Part shown: piece after piece, positions 1 to 8,112 of the stretch | Position numbering within the stretch: the stretch's first letter is position 1 | How the letters are laid out: each line of letters begins with the position of its first letter | NCBI GenBank assembly: GCA_041584015.1 | Contig: JBFHES010000009.1 | Span: 1-42,195, forward strand | Source: JBFHES01 sp041584015 | GTDB taxonomy: Bacteria > Bacteroidota > Bacteroidia > Bacteroidales > M50B96 | Length of the DNA: 42,195 bases | Direction of reading: 5' to 3' | Translations under genes and position numbers: made by a program | Notes under the pieces: generated by a model | What the model was told of the DNA's origin: nothing | The model's database searches: none | What the model saw: only the letters and a program-made list of their open reading frames with translations

Positions 1-1557
1 CAATTAGATGCCACCATTCCAACGATTGGAACCGGACAGTGGACCGCGATCACAACAAGCGGAGTCAATTGGATTGGGTCAATTAACTCAAACAATCCAG
101 CATTGAATATTCCTAATTTTGATACCAATGCAACTGGTTGTATAATTAATACTGAGTATGTTTTTAGGTGGACTGTTAGTAATGGTCCTTGCCAGGTATA
201 TGATGATGTGCATGTTATGTTTAGACCAGAGTCAGTTGCGGATGCCGGTGTCGATTTTAGTGTATGTGGTTTATCCGCGGGCACTAATGCAAGTTTTTCA
301 CTTTGTGGTAATGTAAGCACAGGTGTTTGGAGCGGTAATGCTTCTTTTGCTAATGATTCTGTTCCAGCCACAGGCACCCAGGTATTTACTGAAGGCGTAT
401 ACACATTTAGCTGGACCGAAAGTAATGGACCATGTACGTCAACAGATTATGTTACTGTAAATTTTGTAATGACGCCCGAACCGAATGCGGGGTTGAATGA
501 TTCCATTTGTGGATCTGCTTATCAACTCTCCGCTATGACTACACAGCTAAGCGGTGTATGGAGCGGACCAACCGATGCTGTGTTCTCCGATTCCAGTGAT
601 CCTTGGTCCACAGTAGAAATTATAATGCCGCCTGACAGCTCTGAGCGATTAGTTGATTTTATTTGGACAGAAACCTGTGGTGTGAACTCAGCTAGTGATA
701 CTGTTCAAGTACTCTTTAGCGTTCCGCCTGCAGCTTTAGCTGGTCTGGATCAGAATATTTGCGGAAATTTCGTTCATATGATGGCCGATATAGTAGGTTA
801 TGAATATGCAACTGGTACGTGGTATTCACCCTATGCAGGGGTTGATTTTACCGATATTCACGATCCATTGACTTCTGTCCTCATTCCTAATTCCGTAGAA
901 CTCATTGACAGTTTACACGTGACAGTTCCATTACATTGGGTTATGGATAATAACAAATGCGTTGATGAAGACATTATAGAAGTTACATTCTATGCAATTC
1001 CAATGGCTGATGCCGGAGCAGACACCATAATACACAATGCACTTTATCACGAATTAAATGCCAGCTTTAGCCTTTATAACACTACAGGCTTGTGGGAGAA
1101 TGTTAGCTATCCAAACCTTCCTCCGTCTATTAGCTTCGAAAGTGATCCTCAGTCACAATTTAGTGCAGCAGATTACGGTCATTACATACTTACCTGGACG
1201 GAATCAAACCCGTATAACTTGGCGTGCTATACAGATGATACTTTAAACATCACTTTTATTGATACGCTTAATAGTGTTCACGAAATTGACTTGAATGAGA
1301 TTAATCTGGCTCAGAACAATCCAAATCCATTTAATACTACCACTGAAATTAGCTTTACTTTATCAGAACCAGAAAAGGCTTCATTAGTAGTTTATGATTT
1401 ACTCGGAAATATAATACAGGTTATTATGAATAATGAACTGATTTCTGGAAAACAATCCATTGAATTCGATGCTAAGCATTTACCAGCGGGAACTTATTAT
1501 TATGCCCTGGAAACTGCGAAACAAAGGTCGGTTAAGAAAATGATCATTATTGACTAG
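1..1557 (+). CDS. T9SS-secreted repeat protein, 5' truncated
   Basis: The frame is open from base 1, so the gene begins before the window. At least five modules of about 90-100 residues are visible. Each carries a G-x-W-S/T segment, a W-T-E-S-N-G-P-C-like segment closing on a V-x-V-x-F strand, and then a linker of the type A-G-x-D-x-x-x-C-G. These look like Ig/PKD-like beta-sandwich repeats of large Bacteroidota surface proteins. The last ~85 residues form a type A T9SS sorting domain: NNPNPFNTTTEI, then VVYDLLG, LPAGTYYY and a basic VKKMIIID end. In this family the signal directs export across the outer membrane and usually attachment to the surface. No enzymatic domain is present in the visible part, so the role is unknown; adhesin or matrix protein is a guess. 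A hairpin terminator follows 22 bases after the stop. Confidence 0.85.
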   Translation, partial: QLDATIPTIGTGQWTAITTSGVNWIGSINSNNPALNIPNFDTNATGCIINTEYVFRWTVSNGPCQVYDDVHVMFRPESVADAGVDFSVCGLSAGTNASFSLCGNVSTGVWSGNASFANDSVPATGTQVFTEGVYTFSWTESNGPCTSTDYVTVNFVMTPEPNAGLNDSICGSAYQLSAMTTQLSGVWSGPTDAVFSDSSDPWSTVEIIMPPDSSERLVDFIWTETCGVNSASDTVQVLFSVPPAALAGLDQNICGNFVHMMADIVGYEYATGTWYSPYAGVDFTDIHDPLTSVLIPNSVELIDSLHVTVPLHWVMDNNKCVDEDIIEVTFYAIPMADAGADTIIHNALYHELNASFSLYNTTGLWENVSYPNLPPSISFESDPQSQFSAADYGHYILTWTESNPYNLACYTDDTLNITFIDTLNSVHEIDLNEINLAQNNPNPFNTTTEISFTLSEPEKASLVVYDLLGNIIQVIMNNELISGKQSIEFDAKHLPAGTYYYALETAKQRSVKKMIIID

Positions 1558-1579
1558 CAATTACTTCATAATAGATGTC

Positions 1580-1620
1580 AAGGGGTTTCTTCATGTTATC
1601 GAAGGAGCCCCTTGTTTTAT
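1580..1620 (+). terminator. Rho-independent terminator after the T9SS protein
   Basis: A 12-bp stem with two G-U pairs (1580-1591 with 1602-1613) and a 10-base loop is followed by GTTTTAT. It ends the truncated T9SS gene and lies before the convergent barrel gene. Confidence 0.7.
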
Positions 1621-1685
1621 ATGGACCAATCGGAAATACAACTAGACTTCAGAGGCTCTATTAGCTTACACCTATCTGCTCTAGA

Positions 1686-2201
1686 TCATCTAGCTAACCC
1701 AATCCTGATCGGAATAATAAAGGTTTGCTGTGTTATTAACAATCCACTTTGCAAATGGAAGATGTTTCGATCATTAAATGTATATTTTAATCCGCCACCA
1801 AATTCTACAAGCGCACTCTGCTTGCCATTTTCATATTGGTTCCAAATATGATTGTATCCAATTTTAACATTAATCAAAGGACTTAGGTATGACTTTAGAG
1901 GAGTATATTCAAAATCTGTAAACATGGATACTCCATGGATTCCTTCAAAATTCAAATAGCCCAATCCAAGCCCTGCAAATAAGTGCTTGCCAATACGAAC
2001 ACCATTTATCAAATTTAAGTCAACTCCATTTTGCTGCTCATTTAGGTTGTAGCCTTTCCAATTCGGACCAGCTTCAACCTGAATAGTGGTATTACGGTAG
2101 TTTAAAAAAGCGGACTCTACTTTGCCTGAGTAAGTTATTTGAGCAATTGAGCTTAAGGCGCCTATTAAAAATATAATAAGTATAATGATTGCTTTCTTCA
2201 T
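1686..2201 (-). CDS. Small outer-membrane beta-barrel protein
   Basis: About 171 residues from the ATG at 2201 (MKKAIIILIIF). This start gives a clean Sec signal peptide ending in a SIAQ-type cleavage site. A longer reading opens with TTG at 2228, but those residues are encoded by a short direct repeat of the upstream gene's 3' end, so I rejected it. The mature part alternates hydrophobic and polar residues with aromatic strand ends (VEAGPNW, FAGLGLGYLNF, ALVEFGGGLKYTF) and finishes on a strand ending in Arg. This fits an eight-strand outer-membrane barrel. The substrate or partner is unknown. It lies 41 bases after the PLD-like gene on the same strand and may be cotranscribed with it. Confidence 0.7.
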   Translation of the reverse strand: MKKAIIILIIFLIGALSSIAQITYSGKVESAFLNYRNTTIQVEAGPNWKGYNLNEQQNGVDLNLINGVRIGKHLFAGLGLGYLNFEGIHGVSMFTDFEYTPLKSYLSPLINVKIGYNHIWNQYENGKQSALVEFGGGLKYTFNDRNIFHLQSGLLITQQTFIIPIRIGLAR

Positions 2202-2208
2202 GATGTTC

Positions 2209-2265
2209 ATTTGATGGGATTGCTGCAATTAATCAATTTGTTTTATTTGATGGGATCGCTGCAAT
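2209..2265. repeat. Short direct repeat, 21 bp twice, 36-bp period
   Basis: The 21-base unit ATTTGATGGGAT(T/C)GCTGCAAT occurs at 2209-2229 and 2245-2265 with one mismatch and 15 bases between. The right copy encodes the last codons of the PLD-like protein; the left copy lies just before the barrel gene's start. It looks like a local duplication, which adds an in-frame TTG ahead of the barrel gene. Confidence 0.8.
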
Positions 2266-2758
2266 ATTGTCTACGCTTGCATGATTTACAGAATTGCCCC
2301 ATCCATACTTCGTCATATTGCTGCATTATGGCATCAATTAAATCTGAGTTGGTAGTAACTATACCCGACTCGAAGTTACGTGTATTTACTCCTTTAATGC
2401 CCAAGCCAGCCCCTGTAAGATTTGCAGAGCCAGTATAAGCAAACTCACCATCAATAACAATGTGCTTGAAATGTACACGCGGGCAAAGCTGTCGTTCCAT
2501 ATTTTCCCATAATTCTGGAAATTTATCGAAACTGCGTCTAAAATTCTCACCCGGTTCCTTGGCATGCAAAAGTCGGATAGCCACCTTTTTTTTAGCTAAT
2601 GTATTTAAAATGGATAAAAATGAATTGACTGATCCTTTTGTATGAACATGCAGATCCTTTATATCTGCCGTTCCAATCCACACAAAAGACCTTGCATTTG
2701 CAATTGGCTCGATAGCCTGCTTGTACAACGTTTCGTTGGTTATGAATTTAATGCTCAT
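2243..2758 (-). CDS. Single-HKD phospholipase D-like protein with C-terminal Cys cluster
   Basis: The 171-residue protein has one complete PLD catalytic motif, H96-x-K98-x4-D103, followed by GSANLTG (110-116). This places it in the PLD superfamily of phosphodiesterases. Members with one HKD motif generally pair two subunits to form the active site; Nuc-type nucleases are the model. There is no signal peptide, so it is probably cytoplasmic, and a nuclease is more likely than a lipase. The C-terminus carries C157-x2-C160-x5-C166, which could bind zinc or an Fe-S cluster; the ligand cannot be decided from sequence. The N-terminal half (FVWIGTADI, VAIRLLHAK) matches the usual PLD beta-alpha pattern. 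The downstream barrel gene is probably not functionally linked. I saw no defence-system partners around it. Confidence 0.8.
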   Translation of the reverse strand: MSIKFITNETLYKQAIEPIANARSFVWIGTADIKDLHVHTKGSVNSFLSILNTLAKKKVAIRLLHAKEPGENFRRSFDKFPELWENMERQLCPRVHFKHIVIDGEFAYTGSANLTGAGLGIKGVNTRNFESGIVTTNSDLIDAIMQQYDEVWMGQFCKSCKRRQYCSDPIK

Positions 2759-2843
2759 GAATACTTATTCTAAAACAGTTCTAATCTACTTAATATTTTC
2801 AAAACTCCACAAACGAGAACTCTGTGTCTTAATTTTTTGACAT

Positions 2844-2872
2844 AAAAAAACGGCCCGCAATTGCGAGCCGTT
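2844..2872 (-). terminator. Rho-independent terminator of the OmpA/TPR lipoprotein gene
   Basis: Read on the minus strand, AACGGC-T-CGC / GCG-G-GCCGTT forms a stem of nine pairs with one mismatch and an AATT loop, followed directly by seven T. It lies about 25 bases after the stop at 2897. Confidence 0.85.
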
Positions 2873-2896
2873 CCTCAAAAATATTTTGTATTCGTA

Positions 2897-4651
2897 TTAC
2901 TTCACGATGGTTTGGAAAGCACCCATTTCAAAATACTTGAAAAATTCAAGATCTGATTTTGCTTTTCCAGCTAAAGTAGCATCTTTAGTAATAGCATTCT
3001 TTAGGCTTGAGAATACTAACTCATCGTTAGACGTTCTTGCACCAACAACAGCTTTTAGATAATAATCCATGGCGTCTTTGTTTTCCTTGTCTTCAAGTAA
3101 TTTTAAAGCACCATTATTATCACCGCTTAGTAATTTAGCTAAGGCCGCGTTAAATGAAGTACACTCACCCATTTTAGCAACTGCATCGCCATACATACCT
3201 TTCTTTACCATAACTAAACCTAAGTTATAAGAAGCTTTCTTACCTGCGCTTAAGGCAGCAGAAAAATACTCTTCAGCACCAGCAAAGTTGTTACTTAATA
3301 ACTCAACAGTTCCAAGGTTATTTAGCACAAATGCATTATCATCTAAACCTTTGGCTTTATTAAAAGCAGTTTTAGCATTTTCTAATTCGCTTTTCTCTAA
3401 ATAGATTACACCTTCGTTATTCGGTCCTCTCCAGTCGTTCTTAAAGTTAGCGCTGAATGATTTGTATAGCGATAATTTTTTGTCTAAGTCTTCAGTTAAC
3501 GAAGCAGCATAAAGCAATTCGGCTTTGTTTAATGAATCAGGATTAGAAGCTGCAACAGCCATAATCTCTTCGTCAGATTTACCAATTAGGTTTACATTAA
3601 CGTTATATTTTGAACGACGTAATGCAGGTAACACTTCTTCTTTTAATTTCTTAAAAGTTTCAGAAAGATTCTTGATCTGCTCTTCACGAACAGCAACATC
3701 AGAATACTTAGAAAGAACGCTTAAGATAATTCTCTTGTCAGCGATATCTGAATTTTGAACTAACTCTTTAAAACCAGCCCAGTCTTCAGCAGTTACATTA
3801 GCTAATACTTCAGCATCGGTAATTTTCTTTCTCTTTAATTCTTTCTTTATGTAATTCTCAGCAGTGGTACCACGACGACCTGATAATTTTTCGTTTAGGT
3901 CTAAAGCTCCATCTGGTGATGCGTAAGAAGCAATCTCGATGTTGTTTAATTCTACTTTTTCGTTTTCCTTGATTGTCTTAAGGAACTCTTTCATCATTTT
4001 GATGTCATCACTTCGTAACTCTGAGTTACGTAAGCCAGACTGCTGAATAGAATAATGAATATCAGCTGTTAAAGCATCAGGTACAACTCTTTGGTAAACG
4101 CTAGATTCTGCATCGTAAACAGAAGGTGTAACATTAACTTCTTTAGTCGATCCAGTATAAGCCTTAGGGTCTGCTTGAAGCAAACGAGGTGTAGCAATAA
4201 CACCATCAGCAACTTTAACTTCATCAAAATCGATAGACTTACTACCTTGAGCAGCACTAATCTTAAGTACCAACTCTGATACTTTCATATCATCACTGTA
4301 AGGGATAGATGCTTTATAATCGATGTTACCACCAGCTTCAAAAGCAATTGCCTGGTTGTTAGCTTCAACGCCTTCACCTTGGAAAACCATAGGTTTGTAA
4401 GCTTTTTCGCCACCATCATATTTTAATACCGGAGTAATTGTTACTACGGCTTTCTTTGAAAAGTATTTTTCAGGAAATGATCCTGTAATGTTAACTGCAA
4501 CTTCATCGCCATGCATTTCAAGAACAGCTGGTTCAACCTTATAATCAACTAGGTTAGCGTTCTTAGCCATTTTCTTAACTCCACCACAGCTAGCCATTAC
4601 TATCGCGAGTGCAGCCAAGGTTAAGAGGCGAACAACATTTGCTTTTTTCAT
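2897..4651 (-). CDS. OmpA-like / TPR outer-membrane lipoprotein
   Basis: The 584-residue protein starts with a lipoprotein signal peptide (lipobox VMAS-C22). Residues ~30-190 form a beta-rich region with no motif I recognise. Residues ~195-345 resemble an OmpA C-terminal peptidoglycan-binding domain: IEIASYASPDG, then N-x-K-L-S-x-R-R and a following helix; the N, L-S and R positions that line the diaminopimelate pocket in this family are kept. Residues ~400-540 contain tetratricopeptide-type helices (NNEGVIYLEKSELENAKTAF, NNLGTVELLSNN). The expected role is an outer-membrane lipoprotein holding peptidoglycan while the TPR part binds a partner. OmpA domains usually come last, so the OmpA-then-TPR order is uncommon. 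The gene is monocistronic, with a strong terminator and a candidate promoter -7 element 51 bases upstream. Confidence 0.75.
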   Translation of the reverse strand: MKKANVVRLLTLAALAIVMASCGGVKKMAKNANLVDYKVEPAVLEMHGDEVAVNITGSFPEKYFSKKAVVTITPVLKYDGGEKAYKPMVFQGEGVEANNQAIAFEAGGNIDYKASIPYSDDMKVSELVLKISAAQGSKSIDFDEVKVADGVIATPRLLQADPKAYTGSTKEVNVTPSVYDAESSVYQRVVPDALTADIHYSIQQSGLRNSELRSDDIKMMKEFLKTIKENEKVELNNIEIASYASPDGALDLNEKLSGRRGTTAENYIKKELKRKKITDAEVLANVTAEDWAGFKELVQNSDIADKRIILSVLSKYSDVAVREEQIKNLSETFKKLKEEVLPALRRSKYNVNVNLIGKSDEEIMAVAASNPDSLNKAELLYAASLTEDLDKKLSLYKSFSANFKNDWRGPNNEGVIYLEKSELENAKTAFNKAKGLDDNAFVLNNLGTVELLSNNFAGAEEYFSAALSAGKKASYNLGLVMVKKGMYGDAVAKMGECTSFNAALAKLLSGDNNGALKLLEDKENKDAMDYYLKAVVGARTSNDELVFSSLKNAITKDATLAGKAKSDLEFFKYFEMGAFQTIVK

Positions 4652-4701
4652 AATTCTATAATTAAATTGGTTATTATTATCTATTTACCTGTCTTAGGCT
4701 G

Positions 4702-4709
4702 CAAATCTA
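4702..4709 (-). promoter_or_regulatory. Candidate -7 element of the OmpA/TPR lipoprotein promoter
   Basis: TAGATTTG on the minus strand matches the Bacteroidota -7 consensus TAnnTTTG. I saw no good -33 TTTG at the usual distance. It implies a leader of roughly 45 bases. Confidence 0.4.
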
Positions 4710-4856
4710 ATCAATGTTTTCAAAAAATAAAAGTCATTTTTTCTTTCGTGAAACAGCAGCTTTTGCCCATAGACAAACAGTTTCACCTGAAATCAACTAT
4801 TTAGATTTTATATAATTTAACGGAAATCATTTAAAACAGTCCAATTCCTAAGTTCA

Positions 4857-5501
4857 TCATAAAATTTCTCGGGTAATTCCTTTCGGATAATTACGCGATA
4901 AAATTAATTCACTAATTCGCTGGTAGTCTTCCTTATTGTTTACAAAATCGATATAATTGGTATCGATAATTAGAAAACGCTGATCGCTCTGTTTTTTAAA
5001 GAAATCAAAATATCCATCCTGAATGGACTGCAGATAATCACCTGAGATCTGCTGCTCATAATCACGACCGCGCATTTGAATATTCCACAATAGCTTTTCA
5101 ACATTCACATGCAGATATACATATAAATCAGGCTTGGGTACCGACTGATAAATAATATCAAAAAGCTGCCGATACAAACCATACTCATCTTTCGATAAAG
5201 TTGACTTTGAAAATATGAGCGACTTCATGAAATAATAATCAGCAATGGTAAAAGCCGAAAACAAATCGCGCGAGGTAATCTCATCTTTTAACTGATTGTA
5301 TCTATCCGCTAAAAACGACAACTCCAAAGGAAACGAAAAGCGCTCCTTATCGCTATAAAACTTTGGTAGAAACGGGTTATCGGCAAAGCGTTCCAGAATA
5401 ATCTGGGCGTTGTATTCCTTACCAATCAAATTGGTTAGCGAGCTCTTGCCGGCACCAATATTCCCTTCAATAACAATAAAATCTCGCTTAATAACTTCCA
5501 T
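4857..5501 (-). CDS. Deoxynucleoside kinase
   Basis: The 214-residue protein phosphorylates deoxyribonucleosides for the cytoplasmic dNTP salvage pathway. A Walker A loop, GNIGAGKSS, lies at residues 13-21 and is followed by ERFADNPFLPKFY, the substrate-site region of the dCK/dGK-like family. RGRDYEQQISGDYLQ near residue 165 matches the family's arginine-rich lid. The substrate base cannot be assigned. The first in-frame start is TTG at 5510, but it lies within a TATGTTTG -7 element, so the ATG at 5501 (MEVIKRD) is preferred. The gene stands alone between the lipoprotein and prolyl oligopeptidase genes. Confidence 0.85.
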   Translation of the reverse strand: MEVIKRDFIVIEGNIGAGKSSLTNLIGKEYNAQIILERFADNPFLPKFYSDKERFSFPLELSFLADRYNQLKDEITSRDLFSAFTIADYYFMKSLIFSKSTLSKDEYGLYRQLFDIIYQSVPKPDLYVYLHVNVEKLLWNIQMRGRDYEQQISGDYLQSIQDGYFDFFKKQSDQRFLIIDTNYIDFVNNKEDYQRISELILSRNYPKGITREIL

Positions 5502-5507
5502 TCCTAA

Positions 5508-5515
5508 CAAACATA
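5508..5515 (-). promoter_or_regulatory. Candidate -7 element before the deoxynucleoside kinase
   Basis: TATGTTTG on the minus strand matches TAnnTTTG and overlaps the upstream TTG codon. Transcription would begin near 5501, giving a very short or absent leader. No clear -33 box is visible. Confidence 0.35.
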
Positions 5516-5688
5516 TTAGTGGCGTAAAAATAAATAAGAGATTATGGAAAAACTAACATTCAGCTCAATTGTTATCATCATTTATTAGTACGCACTGAGT
5601 GTTAGTTATTAAGCCCCTAATTTTCACAAATGATGTTTCACACTGCAACTAAATTATTGCACTTAATTATTAATTATCCATAAATGCA

Positions 5689-5721
5689 AAAACGGGATTC
5701 AGCGTTGCCAAATCCCGTTTT
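5689..5721 (-). terminator. Terminator after prolyl oligopeptidase
   Basis: A perfect 11-bp stem (5689-5699 with 5711-5721, AAAACGGGATT / AATCCCGTTTT) has an 11-base loop. On the minus strand it ends in TTTTTGCATTT. It lies about 20 bases downstream of the stop at 5743. Confidence 0.85.
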
Positions 5722-5742
5722 CACTATTCTCTCTAGTATTAT

Positions 5743-7878
5743 TTATTCAACGGCGTACTTTGGTTTCATATCCATGTTGTACATGATGAACGAAATGATG
5801 TCGGCGTATTCCTCAATAGTCTTCATTGTAGGAGTTCCTGCACCGTGTCCAGCATCCGTTGCAATTCTAATCATAACCGGATTTTCACCCTTATAAGAAT
5901 CTTGCAATGCTGCTATGTACTTAAATGAATGCGCAGGCACAACTCTATCGTCGTGGTCGGCAGTGGTTACCAAAACAGCAGGATAATTCGCACCTTCTTT
6001 TATTGAATGCAGCGGTGAATAATCTCTCAGGTACTTGAACATCTCCGGGCTATCTTCTGATGTGCCGTAGTCGGTTGCCCAGTAACGCCCAATAGTAAAT
6101 TTGTGATAACGCAACATATCCATAACACCAACAGCAGGAATTGCTACAGCAAAACCTTCTGGTAATTGATTAGTTACAGCACCAACAAGCAAACCACCGT
6201 TGGAGCCACCCATAATGGCCATCTTATCTCTACTGGTAAATCTGTTATCAATCAAATATCTTGAGGCCGCAATAAAATCGTCGAACACATTTTGCTTTCT
6301 CATTTTAGTACCTGCATCGTGCCAGGCTTCGCCATATTCTCCTCCACCACGTAAGTTTGCCACAGCGTATATTCCACCATTCTCTAACCACACAGTTGTT
6401 CGCATACTAAAACTTGGGGTAAGGCTAATATTGAAACCGCCATATCCATAAAGAATACATGGATTGGTTCCATCCATAACAGCGTTTTGGTGATGCACAA
6501 TAAACATAGGTACCTTAGTACCATCCGCACTTTCATAGAATATCTGACGGGTTATGTATTCGCCGGTATTGAATCTAATTTCAGATTCTTTAAACAAGTC
6601 TGAACGATTGTTTTCCACATCGTATCTGTAAACTGTTGATGGAGTTGTAAAAGAAGAGACAGAGTAAAAAGTAAATTTATATTCTTTCTTGCCACCAAAA
6701 CCGCCAACGCTTCCAAGAACAGGAATATCGATATCATGAAGGAATTGTCCTGTTAAGCTGTACACTTTACAAACATCGTGTGCATCTTTCATATAAGTAA
6801 CAATCATTTTATTGCCAACAATTGAAATACCGCTAAGCACCTCTCTCGACTCAGGAATAACATCAACCCAATTTTCTTTAGATGGATTCTTCGTATCGAT
6901 GCTAATGAGTTTGTAGTTAGGAGCACCAGCATTGGTCATAACTAATAATTTACCATTGGCATGATCAACAACTGAGAAATCGTTTTCAAAGTCTTCAACC
7001 ACTTTAACCATTGCACCACCTGTCTTAAGGTTTTTAAAATACAACCCATTTCCAGAAGTAGACTCGGTAACGCTCATCACAAGAATCTCTCTATCCTCAG
7101 TTAAATAAGCGCCAAATCCCCATAATGGATTTTCTGTATCTTCGTATACCAATTGATCAGCTTCCTGCGGAGTACCGGCCTTGTGAAAATATACCTTGCT
7201 ATTTTCATTTACACCTTTAAGCTGGTCACCTTCAGCCGGAGCTGGATATCTTGAATAATAAAAACCATCTCCTTGCCATGCAGCACCTGAAAACTTAACC
7301 CACTTAATTACATCTTCCATTGGCTCATTGCTTGCAATATCAATCATCCTAAACTCTTTCCAGTCAGAACCACCTGTTGACAACCCATACACAGCGTATT
7401 TTCCATCATCAGATACAGAAAAATTGGTCATTGATACCGTTCCACCATCAGACAGTTGGTTTGGATCAATAAATATTTCACCCTCCTCGTCGTCGTAGTT
7501 TCCTAAACGATACAATACCGACTGATTTTGTAAACCATCATTTTTATACATAAACCACAAACCACCGCTTTTAAACGGAGATGATGATTTTGGATAGTTC
7601 CATAATTCGGTGTAACGTTCTTTAATTGCGTTGCGATAAGGGATATTTGCCAGAAAGTCGTTTGTAACAGCGTTCTGTGCCTTAACCCACTCTTTAGTTT
7701 CTTCAGAGTTATCATCTTCCAGCCAACGATAAGGGTCGGCAACAGTTTCACCAAAATAGGTATCTACGGTATCAACTTTCTTTGTGTCCGGATACTTAAA
7801 TCCTTGTCCATCCTTTCCACCAGGACCTCCACAAGCTACAATTGCCATAAGAATAATCGGATAAATTAATTTTTTCAT
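5743..7878 (-). CDS. Prolyl oligopeptidase family lipoprotein (S9)
   Basis: The 711-residue serine peptidase would cleave short peptides after proline. The ATG at 7878 gives a lipoprotein signal peptide (MKKLIYPIILMAIVA-C16). An upstream reading from 7926 adds 16 residues that spoil it. Residues ~30-430 form the seven-bladed propeller that gates the active site, after a DPYRWLEDDNSEETKEWV segment typical of the family. The C-terminal alpha/beta hydrolase has the nucleophile in GGSNGG (Ser559), the acid in DHDDRVVPAH and the histidine in DAGHGAG, so the triad is complete. Its length matches S9A enzymes. The lipobox places it in the periplasm or at the outer membrane, where it could trim peptides for uptake. 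Its divergent neighbour is a sodium symporter, but no functional link is shown. Confidence 0.92.
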   Translation of the reverse strand: MKKLIYPIILMAIVACGGPGGKDGQGFKYPDTKKVDTVDTYFGETVADPYRWLEDDNSEETKEWVKAQNAVTNDFLANIPYRNAIKERYTELWNYPKSSSPFKSGGLWFMYKNDGLQNQSVLYRLGNYDDEEGEIFIDPNQLSDGGTVSMTNFSVSDDGKYAVYGLSTGGSDWKEFRMIDIASNEPMEDVIKWVKFSGAAWQGDGFYYSRYPAPAEGDQLKGVNENSKVYFHKAGTPQEADQLVYEDTENPLWGFGAYLTEDREILVMSVTESTSGNGLYFKNLKTGGAMVKVVEDFENDFSVVDHANGKLLVMTNAGAPNYKLISIDTKNPSKENWVDVIPESREVLSGISIVGNKMIVTYMKDAHDVCKVYSLTGQFLHDIDIPVLGSVGGFGGKKEYKFTFYSVSSFTTPSTVYRYDVENNRSDLFKESEIRFNTGEYITRQIFYESADGTKVPMFIVHHQNAVMDGTNPCILYGYGGFNISLTPSFSMRTTVWLENGGIYAVANLRGGGEYGEAWHDAGTKMRKQNVFDDFIAASRYLIDNRFTSRDKMAIMGGSNGGLLVGAVTNQLPEGFAVAIPAVGVMDMLRYHKFTIGRYWATDYGTSEDSPEMFKYLRDYSPLHSIKEGANYPAVLVTTADHDDRVVPAHSFKYIAALQDSYKGENPVMIRIATDAGHGAGTPTMKTIEEYADIISFIMYNMDMKPKYAVE

Positions 7879-8112
7879 TATAAAGTGTTTTGATTGTGAG
7901 ATTCGTTCCATTACATCCAAACACAAAATAAAGAAAATATTATGAATGAATACATATTTAGGATTTCAATTATAGATTTAATAAAACAGCTCTACCAAAA
8001 CGTTCCGTCAAATATCAATGAAGAATATAATGAACAAGCTAAAACTCCTTGTTAAACAATAAATATTTGATTTATTTTGAGTGTTATTGATCAAAACGCT
8101 AATAATTAGCTT

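Noticed and set aside
1612..1851. A 79-codon plus-strand open frame
   Set aside because: It starts inside the terminator of the T9SS gene, overlaps the barrel gene antisense, and its product resembles no family.
2243..2758. PLD-like protein as part of a defence system
   Set aside because: No helicase, methylase, ATPase or other defence partner is nearby; neighbours are envelope genes.
4749..4780. GAAAC/GTTTC inverted repeat downstream of the deoxynucleoside kinase
   Set aside because: The stem is short, the loop long and no T run follows, so it is not called a terminator.
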